Source: Gautieria morchelliformis
Taxonomy: Eukaryota > Basidiomycota > Agaricomycetes > Gomphales > Gomphaceae
Direction of reading: 5' to 3'
Assembly: GCA_015179125.1 (NCBI GenBank)
Contig: WHVA01000027.1
Location: 186,001-250,000, forward strand
Length of the DNA stretch: 64,000 nt
Positions 1-11,162 of this stretch are shown piece after piece. Positions within the stretch are counted from its first letter, which is position 1. The number at the start of each line of letters is the position of its first letter. The position numbers were made by a program, and so were the translations under genes. Under the pieces are notes generated by a model. It was not told the DNA's origin, made no database searches, and saw only the letters and a list, made by a program, of their open reading frames with translations.

Positions 1-647
1 ACATCTGCTGGCTTTGGCTCGCACCTCTATGACCAAGACTGAGCCAACCCCAAGTCTGGAGGCCCCTCAGGTCACTCTTCTTAATGCAGCTGCATTTTAC
101 TGTGCCTGCAAGTTAGAGGGTTCCCAATGCTTTCAGCTAAATCTGACGATGCCTGAGACCCAGGCTTCGGCCGACTTGGCTTCCACAAAATCCGAATCTG
201 TGGCCCTCAAGGATGTCCCAACAAAGTATCATGACTTTTTGGATGTTTTAAGCAAGTCCAAAGCTGATGCCTTGGCTCCACATCAACCCAATGATCTCAA
301 GAGCATTCTCAAGGATGGTGATATGCTGCCTTAACCTCTGTTATGCTTGCTCTCCACCTTGGAGCTTGCCATGCTCAGATCTTTTGTTGATGAGAACTTG
401 AAGATAGGTTACATTCAGCCCACTTGGTCTTCGCATGGAGCCCCCATCCTCTTTGCCAAGAAGAGCAGTAAACTTTAGCTTTGCCTCAATTTCTGAGCAC
501 TCCACAAGATTACAAAGAAAGACTGCTATCCACTCCCCTTAATTACTGATCTGTTGGACGCACCCTGAAAGGCTCAGATATATACCAAAATCAACCTTTG
601 GCATACATTCCATCTAGTCTGAGTCACCAAAGGCAATGAGTGGAAAA
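1..647 (+). pseudogene. Ty3/Gypsy pol remnant (protease-RT part), family B
   Basis: Degenerate Gypsy polyprotein. An open stretch (14-334) covers the spacer between protease and reverse transcriptase, with the motif NAAAF..ACKLEGSQCF, then VPTKYHDFLDVLSKSKAD and PHQPNDLKSIL. The last two correspond to the start of Gypsy RT. Past a stop near 334, translation still shows RT blocks such as GYIQPTWSSHGAPILF and, after more stops, the region before the catalytic motif, to about 647. The piece runs off the left edge. At 648 it is cut by a TGTTACG... sequence that looks like an LTR end. The same family recurs at 4585-5875 and in antisense at 46818-48322. It is non-functional because of several stops. 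Confidence 0.8.
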
Positions 648-674
648 TGTTACGATCCATTCCTGAGTCCAGTC

Positions 675-1678
675 TGTTGTGAATTCTATTAGATTAATGA
701 GAATGAATGAGGTTCTGATTGCTCAGGGAGTTTGGGCTGTCTTGTACGCAATATGCGCAGGCTGACTAAGCAGGGTAGCTGGTTCCCTGCTGACAAATCA
801 GGTTGGTGGACTGGACCGGTGAGAGGATGACTAAGCAGGGTAGCTGCTTCCCTGCTGACAAATCAAAGGATCAATGAGAGGATGTCGTCAAAGAAGAGAA
901 CAAGAGCTCCAAAGTTCTTGCTTCTGGAGTAGTGGAGAGTAGACAGTAATAGTAAACCCTAGACGAGGAAACAGAGAATACCGCTGGGAAACAAGTCCTG
1001 CAGTGATCAAACACACATGCAGACTATCTGGTGAGTGCAACCTATAATTGACTGGTTTTTTCGTACAGTTTTGTGGTAGCTACTTATACTAAAATGTTAG
1101 TAACTACTAGGATTCGAAATAGTAGGAAAATGGGTCAAGATAGTGAGTTTTGATAGGGGAAATGCTCAACAGGCTGCATTCAGCTGTGGAGCAGAAATAG
1201 GCTTGTGGATAGTGATCCTATTGATCACTATCCAAGTGGGGACCTAGGAATGATGTACAAAGACCCTCTCTACATCAGAAATGGTTCGTAATCAGTTGGA
1301 CTAGTCAGGGGGATTGAATAGAAAATAAATCTTTATGTGTCTTGTGCTGCATGCATACAGCACACTTGGCAAGGCAATTGCCACCTCTGTACCTCTCTCC
1401 TGAGGTATCCACTTGGCACACCAATCAATGGGTCTATCTTCTGTGATTCCCATCATGTCTGAGGTCTCCATACGGACTTCTAGGTCCTGTAGTATTCTAT
1501 CTTCTAACCCGGCGCCCAGGCGCCTGCTTTCTGAGGCAGGCACCAGTGCGAGTGTGGCGCATTGGTTTCTAGACCAATACCCCAGCTTGAGTCGAGTGTT
1601 GTCCAGTTAGCAGAATCATTAGCTATGTATTAGACCAATAGAACATAATGGAATTGATTTATGCCATTTATTCTAACA
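675..1678 (+). mobile_element. 1004-bp solo LTR, TSD CAGTC
   Basis: The sequence begins TGTTGTGAATTC and ends TTATTCTAACA. It is flanked by the direct repeat CAGTC at 670-674 and 1679-1683, the mark of a solo LTR. It has no coding capacity. Blocks within it (for example the stretch with GTGGTAGCTA at about 1074-1083) recur in the LTR at 5876-6929, which precedes a Copia gag. This is therefore probably a Copia LTR, inserted in a Gypsy LTR. Confidence 0.85.
763..865 (+). repeat. Two 38-bp direct repeats inside the solo LTR
   Basis: Copies lie at 763-800 and 828-865 and differ at one base. Each contains AGCAGGG...CCCTGCT, so each can fold into a small hairpin. The related LTR at 5876-6929 keeps only a degenerate single copy near 5970. 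Confidence 0.8.
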
Positions 1679-1890
1679 CAGTCCCCTTAGCTTCGGCACT
1701 CGCTCAGGAACCCTCGGGTTCACTCGGCTTTCCTCAGGTTCCCTTCGTACCTTTCCATCACCCCTCATTCCCCTTCTTAGTTAGTTCCCCATATATTCAA
1801 CCCTTTGTTCCCCTTGTCTGCTAGTTCCGGTCATTGATCCCCCTGACCCTGCATACTCCTTTACTATAAAAACCCCCCAATCTTGTATTG

Positions 1891-4368
1891 TACAGTTGTG
1901 GACAATCAAATTCAGCAAACTTGAGATCTCGCGATCAGATTTTTTTTTGGACAAACTGAGTTCAGAATTAGATTCAGTGGGTCGAAATATGTCAGAAAAC
2001 ATGTCTCCTAGGTTTTTCCTACAACTTTTGAAGGTGGCCAAATTTTTTGGACCAAAAATTCGAAAAATATGTATGCTAAGTCGGGTTCAGAATGACATCA
2101 ATTGACATCATTTCTCTGCTTGAAACCTGCTGATGTTGCTTTTGCTTCCTGACAGCCCATGTGGCAGCATTACCAGTAAGCCCCATCCAGTATGTACTCA
2201 TGAACCTCCAGGACCAATTGATAAATCGCCGGATTACATCAGTAGGGCATGCATTAAGATATTGCAATGCAATTTTTTTTTGCTTCTGGGAAAGTTGGCT
2301 TGGATACCGCATGATAGCGATACTTGACCCATCCCTAGTACTGTGGTTCAACCTTGTCAGAATAAATAAAATTACTATAAAACATTGAAATTACCATCTC
2401 AATTGGATTGAGCTCACAGTGGAACTTGGGCAAGAAGCTGAATTCATGCCCGGCTCTCTTGATAAGAGCCTCAAGCATAGACTCTTGATTCAGGAAATCA
2501 TCCTGTTTGCTGAGGAGACGGCCCATGCAGCAATCAGTATTTTCGAACAGGCATACTGGTGCACACTTGGCACACATCTTACGAACATCAAAACCATGTT
2601 CAGTAAGAATGTGTTCCAAACCTTTTGATCTGCCATCTGGAAGCGTCATCTTCTGTACCTTTCCTCAGTGCTCTGCAACTGGATTGGATTCAGGGATGAC
2701 CGTGTCACGCTGTTGACACTGCTTCCCACCATCCGACTTATTCATTTCCAAAGCTATGAGTGCATCTGGACCCAATGATGCATGAGCTGATCACTGATCA
2801 AGAATAAAGAGTGTGACACAATTTGGGTGTGATTTATCGAACACCTGGATCACATGCTTCACTTCAGTAAGCAGCTGTTCTGTATTCACCATTGGAACCA
2901 GGGTAAATGATTTTCTGAGCTTCATCCACAATATTTCCTTCTGCATCATGAAGAACAAGACGACCCATGATTGGATTGATGAACTCCAAGACATGAATAA
3001 GATGGCCTTGGCCTTTCTTCTGTAAGATGGTCTGATTCAGTCCCAACCATGCCCGCACTTTGTAATCATTGACTGAGAGGCAGCTTTCATCGTGAAACTG
3101 AGGTATGATCTCTTTCTCGCCCTCTCTCAATGTTGGTGCCACCTTTCTCAGCTCTGGAACTTTGTCATCCGCACCTCAAACATGGCCATGGATGGAAGAA
3201 AGAGCTCATTATGGTACTTGACCACATCTTCTCTCTCATGCCCATCCATATTTGTGATAGGCGAAGTGTTCCACGCCTTCTTCAAGTCCTTTTTTATCTA
3301 TCTTGAAATCCATGCTTTCCCGGTGAGCCGGCACTGGGGCAACCTCAATCTCAACACTTTCTTCCTGAATGGCTGGTGGGAGCTCCACCTGCATACTTTC
3401 TTGCCGGATTGTCACCAGCTGGGAACAGGTGACACTGTGCTCTGCAGGCAATTTGCAAATACGAGTGGATATGAAAACATGCATTTTGTCTGATTCCGGT
3501 TTGCGTTACGGTAACGGAGTTGGGTGAGCTTTGATTTACTCATTACATTGGGGCCTTTTGTGTACCTTTTGGGCTGCTCTGTGACAGTCAGCTTGGAATT
3601 GGTGCGTGGTCAACATTTTTAGATACTCACCAGTTCTCCTTTTTTTTGCTTTTCCTCAACACATCAGGGACCCAATCTTCACCCAAGGGATCATCTCCCT
3701 CATTCATTGCCAATGTAATTAAGTTTTCTTGCAAATTTTTGTCTCCCCAATCCCCACACAATGACTCTTCTTCAACTTCTGTATCTGATTCCATGCCGGC
3801 ATTGTCATCATTGATAATAAACCTGGTGCTGTCAAAATGCAACCCTAATTCTTGTTCCAGTATATCACATATGTTTGGGTTGCTGTTCTCATGGAGATCA
3901 ACTGGTGTTGGCATGTCGTTCATGAGAGGTTCCACATTTGGTAGCTGTGGAATGTTTGACCGGTTCACCTGATTTCAAAGGCCAGTGGTGTCTCAGGTAT
4001 GTTTTGGATGCCATCCGTGAGCCATTGAAGAGGATACAGCTGTGGCTTGTGAGTCCCACTTGTGTTTCCCTTTTTTTTTTGCACCACAGCTGTTAGCCTG
4101 AACTTAATTTGGCAAGTGTAATAATGTTCAGCTCATTGAGAGCTTTCGATTACGCATTTTTTCATATTTTTCCCAATTTTTTATTGGGGTGGCCAAATTT
4201 TCAGTGTTGTCAGCCCCAAATTTTTGATATAAGAAAATCGGCTCATAGAATCATGTTCATCAGGGTGTAATATACATGTTTTAGCAGTTTTTTACTATTC
4301 TGAATGTTTGTAGCAGTGTGTGTAAATAGGGTCACTAAGTTTGCTGAGTTTGATTGTCCACAACTGTA
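1891..4368 (-). mobile_element. Tc1/mariner-like DNA transposon with TIRs and TA duplication
   Basis: The terminal inverted repeats start CAGTTGTGGACAATCAAA at 1893. On the opposite strand the same 18 bases start at 4366, and the match continues with one mismatch through CAGCAAACTT. Both ends are bounded by TA (1891-1892 and 4367-4368), the classic target duplication of IS630-Tc1-mariner elements. The 2.48-kb element carries a DDE transposase on the minus strand. Cutting it out rejoins an LTR just downstream of its TATA box, so it inserted into that LTR. Confidence 0.88.
2076..3968 (-). pseudogene. DDE transposase of the Tc1/mariner-like element, degenerate
   Basis: This is a transposase of the basidiomycete type, read in pieces on the minus strand. 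The N-terminal acidic part (3968-3627) contains DWGDKNLQENL and DDPLGEDWVP. The middle (3142-2791) has FHDESCLSVND, KVRAWLGLNQ and KIIYPGSNG, then CVTLFILDQ with the second catalytic Asp. The C-terminal part (2649-2076) has FENTDCCMGRLL and HCELNPIEM, which holds the third acidic residue. A GT-AG intron after NPIEM fits, resuming at WVKYRYHAV. A frame change in the poly-A run near 2272-2281 and other frame jumps break it. The catalytic residues are still recognisable. This family has a single transposase ORF, so this copy is probably dead but not old. Confidence 0.75.
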
Positions 4369-4584
4369 GTTCCTCAGTTCAGATATCAACTTAGCTCCTC
4401 ATACACTAAGCTCTCCTGCCTGATACCATTCCCAATCCTCAGCTTATAGCCAAATCTTTTTCCTAAAATTAGGGCGGAACACTGAGTGGGCACAACCCAC
4501 GAGGTTGAAGCCAAGCCCTCTGTTCCGAAGTCCTGGTTTGGCTCTGGTTGAGAGCCGAACCCCAGTATACACATAGTCTTAACA

Positions 4585-5875
4585 GTATATCTGAACTCTC
4601 TACACTCAGTTGTTCAGAATGCCAATCACTTGTTCATACACCCATGCCAAAGGCAGCCATGTAACACCAACAATCGAAGCTCGGCATGCACGAGGTGCTT
4701 CGAGCATCCCAGAAAACCCCCTGTTCCATCAGCGGTATTCCAACCCCCCGTCAACTTAACCCATGCCCCAGCGCCAAGTTATTGGTGCTGGCCAAGGGCA
4801 TATTAGCGAAGTTCCCAATGAACCAAGCGCTGAACCCCTGGAACCGAATGATCCTGGCGATGGTGGTGGAGGTGGCAATGATTCCAACTCCGAGCATAAT
4901 TCCGATCCCGATGTAGCAGGCTGTTAAGACCCGTTCCCAAGTCCGGACCTGAGGCCTTGGCATCGACTCTCACTTGGGAACCCTTCTCGGCTTAACTCAG
5001 GCTCCCATTGGTTCATCATTCACCCTGACTTCCTTTCCTAGATAATCCTGTTTCATTTCTGATGATTGTCTGTCTACCCTTCTTTCTTGCTACAATCCAT
5101 TGATTGACTGGGTACTGGGCAGTATTATGTTCCGAACATCCCTCCTGGGCAGTCCTGTGGAACCTCTGCTGGCTGCAGCTCGCGCCTCTACAGCTGAGAC
5201 GGAGCCAACTCTGAGCTTGGATGCCCCTTGGGTGGCTCTCCTGAATGCGGCAGCATTTTATCATGCCTGCAAACTAGAGTGTCAGGGGACACCCTGTTTT
5301 CCATTTCCAGTTCCGACACCACACCCAGTTCCGACTCCATTTCCGACTCCGGTTCCGGTTCCGATTCCATCTCCGCCTCCGCTTTCGGAAATGATTCCGC
5401 TCCTGGGAGAACTTCCACCAGTTCTGTTTGCCTTGCCAGTTCCACTCCAATTTCCGACTTCCACTCTCGGAACAGTGTCAGAAATCAAGCGACTCGCGTA
5501 ATGGGTGGCATCAAGGGTCGATCAAGGGTCAGGGAGGTCAGGGGGATGCAGGGTTGATGGCAGGTGCCAAGTGTTGTCCCTTGCTGCGCAGCGTAGTATA
5601 ATACGGGCTCGCTGGCATTGGGGGTCCTTAGACTTTTCTCTTTGGATTTCCCCTTGTCAGGTGAGAATCCCCTCTCTTGTATACTCTGTTCATTTATACA
5701 TTCTTTGGATTTCCCCTTGTCAGTTGTGTGGTAGTGTGATCTCCACAACTAGCCAGGGTTGCCCTTACATAGAGGGTTCCCAATGTTTCCAGCTAAATCT
5801 CGCACAACCTGAATCCAAGGTTTCGGCCCAATTTGCCTCTGTGCAATCCAAACCGGTGGATCTTAAGGATGTCCC
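4585..5875 (+). pseudogene. Gypsy gag/protease remnant, family B, interrupted
   Basis: Stop-riddled translation in the Gypsy order. A Pro-rich gag-like stretch (about 4686-4925) is followed by the post-protease motif IDWVLGSIMFRTS at about 5100-5140 and DAPWVALLNAAAFYHACKLE at about 5220-5279. A 490-bp LTR (5280-5769) then interrupts, and the frame resumes with EGSQCFQLNL and PVDLKDVP to about 5875. There it is cut by a Copia LTR. The 3' half duplicates the first 230 bases of the window at protein level, so two copies of one Gypsy family are present. Confidence 0.7.
5280..5769 (+). mobile_element. 490-bp solo LTR of the chromodomain Gypsy family, TSD TAGAG
   Basis: It starts TGTCAGGGGACACCC and ends GCCCTTACA, with the direct repeat TAGAG at 5275-5279 and 5770-5774. 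It is homologous in direct orientation to the minus-strand LTRs at 48323-48734 and 55998-56886. It contains a degenerate run of TTCCGACTCC-type units (about 5310-5390) that makes Ser- or Pro-rich spurious ORFs, and a repeated TTTCCCCTTGTCAG segment. Confidence 0.9.
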
Positions 5876-6929
5876 TTTTATGATTAATATCAGATTAAAA
5901 TGTTTTTGATATATAACTTCTATTGCTTAGTGGCTGAACTGCTATATTCGTTCCGTCGCTTTGTGCTGACTAAGCTCAGGGAGGGGCGTCTGTCACTGAT
6001 GGATGGTGGTCACATGATCGTGTCAATGGAGAAATGAGTTCGATCTAGAGAACGGCTGTCTCAAAAGGCTTCACTTTTGAGATAGTTTTAGAGTAAACAG
6101 TAATAGTAGGCTCTCAACAAAGAATTGGAGAAAACTATCAAGGATTAAGTTCTGTAGCTATCAAACAAGAAGGGGGTGAAACAGTAAATTCTGGATGATC
6201 GGTTCGTACATTTGTGGTAGCTATTTATACTATAATAGTGATAACTACCAGTGTTCAGGATAATGAGTAAATGGGTCGAAAAACTATGTGTAAATAAAGG
6301 GGTGACTATTTGTAGTCATAAAGCCATGAAAGAGATGGGGATAATAACAGGGGTGATAGACTTTGGAATAGAGTCTTGTACCTACTATACAAAGCCCCTG
6401 TCTGTATGATGTTAGGATAGTAATCAGCTGGTCATGTCATGGAGTACAGTAGGAAATGGAAATTAGGTTTCTCTTGTGCAACATATATGCTGCTCTTGGT
6501 GATGGGGCCGCCATCTCTGTGCCTCTTCTATGGGGTAGCTGATTGAGCATACGTGCTTGGAATGACATTCTGTTGTCATTCTGTAATGTCCGGTGCTCCT
6601 GCACAGTCTGTATACCTCTGCGGTGTTTGGTGCCCTCACCTCCTCGGTGCCTGTGGCCTGGCGCCTGTCGACGTCATGGCCGATGCCATCTGTCGATAGG
6701 CGCGCTGTCTCTGATTGGCCACATGTGGCCGATGCCTTCATTCCTGTATCTTATCTAATCGATAGATAAGATAGCTACTGATCATGATGTCATGCGCCAC
6801 TTGTGTGTGTCAATGTCTGTGATATTGTGAGTGTCATTTCTATTCTTTAATAGTTTTTTCTTTTTGTTTCTTTTGTTAGTTTCTATATATTAGGATGATT
6901 TAAATATCATAGTTGCGTATATCACAACA
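5876..6929 (+). mobile_element. Copia-type 5' LTR
   Basis: About 1.05 kb lies between the broken Gypsy frame (ending about 5875) and a Copia gag. It ends ATATCACAACA at 6929. It shares ordered blocks with the 1004-bp solo LTR at 675-1678: the GTGGTAGCTA...TACTA segment near 6220, and the following GTAAATGGGTCGAAA, which matches the GAAAATGGGTCAAGA stretch there. The 5' edge is uncertain because no target duplication can be matched; the 3' part of the element is missing. Confidence 0.6.
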
Positions 6930-7600
6930 GAAAGTGCACTGAATCTGAGCCTAATGAAAGCTCTGCCCACACCTACTGAAAGTGTACCCACCCTGTTTTG
7001 TCCACCATACCTGACCCAAACTTTGAAAAACTCAACAAAACTAACTACAATGACTGGCGCTACGTAATGGCTGCCCTACTGGTTGAGAAGGACCTGTGGG
7101 ACATTCTTGATGGCACTGAGACACACCCCACTGGCTCCCTGAACTCAAAAGCCATCCGTGCGTTTATGAAAAAACAACAGCTTGCTCACGCAAAGATCCT
7201 CCTGAACATCGACAAATCCCAGCTTTCACACACATGCTACGATGACCCAAAGGAGATTTGGGAGAGCCTGGAGAAGGTCCACCGGGCCCATGGATTTGCC
7301 ATGTGCCTTTCACTCCGCTGCTGTTTTCTTTACATGCGCAAGCACGATGACCAGCCAATGGTCTCATGGATCTCTGACATCAAGAACGCTGCCTTCTAGC
7401 TTGAAGCTGCTGGAGTTAGCATCATAGATGAGGATGTCATTCTTGCACTCACTGAAGGGCTCCCAGACTTGTCCTCCACTTTCATCATAACACTCGACAG
7501 CATTCCGGCCGATGATCTCACCCTCAACATTGTTATCACCCGCCTATAGGGACAGCTTGTCTCATCTCATGCCTTGATCCAGATCAATGACATGCGCACT
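6930..7600 (+). pseudogene. Copia gag remnant
   Basis: From 6998 the frame reads like a Copia gag of the UBN2 type: FEKLNKTNYNDWRYVMAALL, then LWDILDGTE, QLAHAKILLNID and DPKEIWESLEKVH. An in-frame stop at about 7397-7399 is followed by ALTEGLPDLSSTFI to about 7560. There is no ATG in context, because the first codon of the best start is TTG. No protease, integrase or RT follows, so the element is truncated. Confidence 0.75.
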
Positions 7601-9028
7601 TGGATCAGATTGCAGGGTAAATGTCTCGATTGACTATAATCAATCTGTGATGTCAGAAGCATGTGATAGTTGTGCCTTGGCTTGGCAGGCTCCACAAATG
7701 CTGCAGTGACAGTGTTGGCTTGGTTTCACATATATGCATGTTCAGTGACAGGGGGGTGCATATATGCATGATGGAATGTAGGATTACTAGTTCTGGGACT
7801 AGATATGGACATGGGACTCATTATGGATGCAGGGCTCGATGGAGACACAGGATTCAAGTTGATGATGTTACATTCTGTTAGTGTAATTTGTGCTGCATGT
7901 GATAAATGTATCTCAGATCTTTTTATATCCATAGCAGCAATGGGGGCATTGGAAGTGGAACTTGGGGAAGTGTTGGAATTGGAAAAGGGGGTGTCCCCCA
8001 ACAGTATAACCGGTATGTAGCTGGCCCAGCAGGCAGCTCCCAACAAAGTTGCACACAAACAATAGAAAGGCATGGATTCTGAGATAGCACCAGAGACACT
8101 AACAATTATAATCTGTAAGGATGTGGTGACACTATCAAACTATCAATCATGAGGAAAGATACGAAGAATCAATTGGAAAGGTCGAAGTAATGCGTATGAA
8201 AGGTAAAAAAACAACATCTTTTTATGGGTATAAATTTGAGAGTTTCGGATCTGGAATAGCACAGATACTTAGAGACTGAACCGCGGGCTCCAACTGCGGA
8301 GTGTTGCTTGATCAGGGAGCCTGAGAGAGAACAGACGCAACAGTAGATGGCTTTCAAAAAGATACATTGCCATTTTGACGTTTGCCGCACAGGGTCCGCC
8401 GAAACTCCGTGAAAACATACTTTGAGGGTAAGAGGAAGAAGGGAAGCTAATTACTGGTATACTTATGCAGCAACTATCGCAAGTCGTTCTCTTGAAGTGC
8501 AAACTGCACCCGAATCGGATCAGTATAGAGTTCTAATCTCCGAAGAGATTCCTTCGGCGACCGCCGAAACTTGGATGGTCCGTGCGCTGTGCCGCGTCGT
8601 CCCGTCATTTTACTCCGACAAAGTCCGACAAGTAAGGTTCAGAGGAAAGGTTTCGAGGTCACACGCGCGTTCAGCTTAGCTCCAGCGTACAAAATGCCAA
8701 CTCCTCGAAATCATCCCCTCTTGCCCTCCTTTCCCTCGAACCACTTCCTTCCTTCGTTCAAATTCTCTTTCCGTCCTCCATAACTGTGAGTTTACTTAGT
8801 CCATATGCCCCTAATACGCACTGGATCCCATTATATATCCTCGCCCATCAATCTGTAACTGCGTGCTCACCGTCACCGCCAGATTCTCCAAAGTACCCGC
8901 GCTTCCTCCAGGAAGAACGTGTAGCTGTTTCATGTACGACTTTGGTTTTGGCTCTTTCAAATCTTGTCGAGGTCATTGACGACTGTCACTTGGCTGCTCC
9001 AGCCCGTTTAACACCAAACACATCCAAC
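7601..9028. other. No clear gene; remnant DNA and upstream region of the YABBY-like gene
   Basis: 7601-8100 holds a low-complexity stretch without a reliable frame and is probably more transposon debris. From about 8400 the base composition becomes gene-like. 8690-9020 is pyrimidine-rich, as in basidiomycete promoters and 5' leaders. Nothing else could be supported. Confidence 0.4.
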
Positions 9029-9384
9029 ATGCCACCAAAGAAGGCTGACTCAGGTGACAAGCCTAAGAAGAAGGGTACGTACATTTCTCGTTACATCCAT
9101 TTTATTTTCGATCCCGGTCCGTGTTTATTCGTAATCGTGTTTAATCACAGGCAGGACCGCCGGCGGCGGTGGAAAGAAGATCTCTGCCTACAACAAATAC
9201 GTTCAGCAGGAGCTTGCACGTCTCAAGGCAGATGACCCGGATATGCCGCACACTGAGCGGTACGTTTCCTTCAATCATTACGAGTGAAAGTGTAGCACGC
9301 TCAGCTGTGTCTTGTGGTGTTAGGTTCAAGTTAGCTGCGCAGAACTGGAAGAAGGCCAAGGAAAACCCAAAGGCGTTAGCATAG
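9029..9384 (+). CDS. Small YABBY/HMG-box-like nuclear protein
   Basis: Exons are 9029-9074, 9151-9259 and 9324-9384; both introns begin GTACGT and end AG, and the frame is kept throughout. The product is 71 residues. It has a Lys-rich N-terminus (MPPKKADSGDKPKKK), then KKISAYNKYVQQELARLK, and a C-terminal helix with RFKLAAQNWKKAKENPKA. This layout matches the small fungal proteins assigned to the YABBY family, whose C-terminal half is HMG-box-like. The basic start suggests nuclear, DNA-binding activity; that is inference. The ATG chosen is the first in frame after a pyrimidine-rich leader. It stands alone, about 1.8 kb from the next gene, and no regulatory site could be read with confidence. 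Confidence 0.85.
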
Positions 9385-11162
9385 GGTCTGCCATCTCCCC
9401 GTTGGGCTTTTCTTCTCTTATTTTTGTCGTTTTGCAACAACACCATATACATGTACCTACCTCTCTTTTGTCGACGCTGCCATCTTCGTGTATTCTATTC
9501 TACCTCTCACCTTCTTTCCTTGTCACCAACGTGTTATTCGCGGAGGGAGGGATCTGCCTTAAGGGTTGGGTCGGTCTGAGACAATATTTCGTTCTCTCCT
9601 GTCTTGTCGTGTCCAGGTCGACGTATACGTGTAATACCTCGACGGACGTTGACTAATGTTTTGAAATGTTATTAGTGCGTGCACTGGTGCCAATGACTCT
9701 ACATGCTTTCATTATATACAGACAACCCTGCTGCGCTACAGTGCACAATACATATGTTTGGATTACATATACTGGTGTGTACGTATGATACATGGACACT
9801 CATTCCAACACCGTGGTTGCGTTGGTGTGCGGCCGCGCATGGCACTTGATTATGCTCTTCCCGACCGAACGCCCTTGTTTCCTTTCGATCCAGTGAATTC
9901 CCGAAGAGCGGTCTCCAGCGCCCGCCCAGCGCTGCTGCTTTCGGTTCCAAACAATTAACACGACTACATCGACATCGACCATGCGGGCGTAATGTCCAGC
10001 CATACCTGCATCTAGGCCTAGTACCGCCGCCAGATACTGAACGATCGATATTGGCCACCGCCAATGCTTTGAGGTTCGAGGCAATACGTATCAATGCATG
10101 TACTTCAAGTTGCGGCTTACAAATGAACTATGAGTCGATCTATAGAACAGCCATTCGCCGCTGGCAGACGGTCTGAGGGTGAAGCCTGAAGCCAACATTG
10201 ATGGAAATGACAAGAAAGTACCAGTAACGTCAGCCGGTACTCGAATACTTTGCCTGCCGGATTCCTATGCACTCTATGGCAAGGGTATCGAAGCTGGCAC
10301 TTCAATATCACCATCAATGGCTTATCATAAAAATCGCCAGATTCACATAGCATGATGCAGAAATCATGCTTGAATATTTGAATACTCTGCCCAATGTGTG
10401 CACGCTTGCCACTTCTCGTTATGGTGGCTAACCTCATAATTAATCAATGGCACTCACCGACTCGCATCAAATGGAATCGATTTTTACACTTAGTACAGCG
10501 TATTTGCCCAATCGGCTTCTGTAGGTGCCTGGCTATAAGTATGGGGTGTCCGTAGACTACTGACCGCGAACAAGAGTCGATGTGCGCAGACGCCGGTGAG
10601 GCCAGCGTGAGGTGCCTACCTCCGCGGTTCGCCCCATTACTTACCATATTATGACCTCCTGCAAGTGGCGTACTCCTGGTAAACAGCCAGTGACGGTCTT
10701 CAAGTTGGACTATTTTCTCCTGTCTGGAGGTCGAATGGCGTATCAAATCAGAGATACATCGATGCGAGCTAGCAAAAGGACACACCGGATCGACCTTATA
10801 TATATATATATAAGACCGTAGAATATGGCAAGGATCCAGGGCGAGTGCATTAATGTGAATGCCGTGCCAGTGGGTTGTACCCAGCTGACACACTGGTGAC
10901 AAGGGGAAGCAACAAGCTGTGTAATTACATAAAGATAAAGTCGACACGCAGCGCTAATGGCAGACGGGAGTATCACAGCAGATGCTCATCTCAAAAGGAC
11001 AGCGAATAAACAAATATATAACATTGCACCATTACGGGGAATTTGACATACGGCAGAAACAGGATACACCAGCACTAGGGGGTCTTAACGAACAATCGCG
11101 GGGCACTTGAGCTACAATAACAACGTTGGGATGGAATATACGCGAAGAGAAGAAGTCTACAC
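9385..11162. other. Intergenic, no supported gene
   Basis: It holds the 3' region of the YABBY-like gene and the 3' region of the convergent unknown gene. The only notable structure is a 24-bp palindrome at about 10794-10817, made of CTTATATATATATATATAAG with short arms. Open frames here (for example 10444-10947 minus) show no domain or codon pattern of a gene. Confidence 0.5.

Larger units (their letters stand above)
648..4584 (+). mobile_element. Gypsy LTR split by two nested insertions
   Basis: After removing the nested elements 675-1678 and 1891-4368, about 455 bp remain. They start TGTTACGATCC at 648, contain a TATAAAAA box at about 1865-1872 and end near CTTAACA at 4584. A Gypsy gag-like region follows. 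The TG..CA ends, TATA box and position before gag suggest a 5' LTR. The 3' limit is an estimate, no matching partner LTR is in the window, and the primer site is not recognisable. Confidence 0.45.

Noticed and set aside
5282-5557. Ser/Asp- or Gly/Thr-rich frames on both strands (also 48533-48787)
   Set aside because: Produced by the TTCCGACTCC-type repeats inside family-A LTRs, not by genes.
10444-10947. 167-codon minus-strand frame with Cys and His pairs
   Set aside because: Low-complexity YIYIYK from a TA repeat, no domain, no gene-like context.
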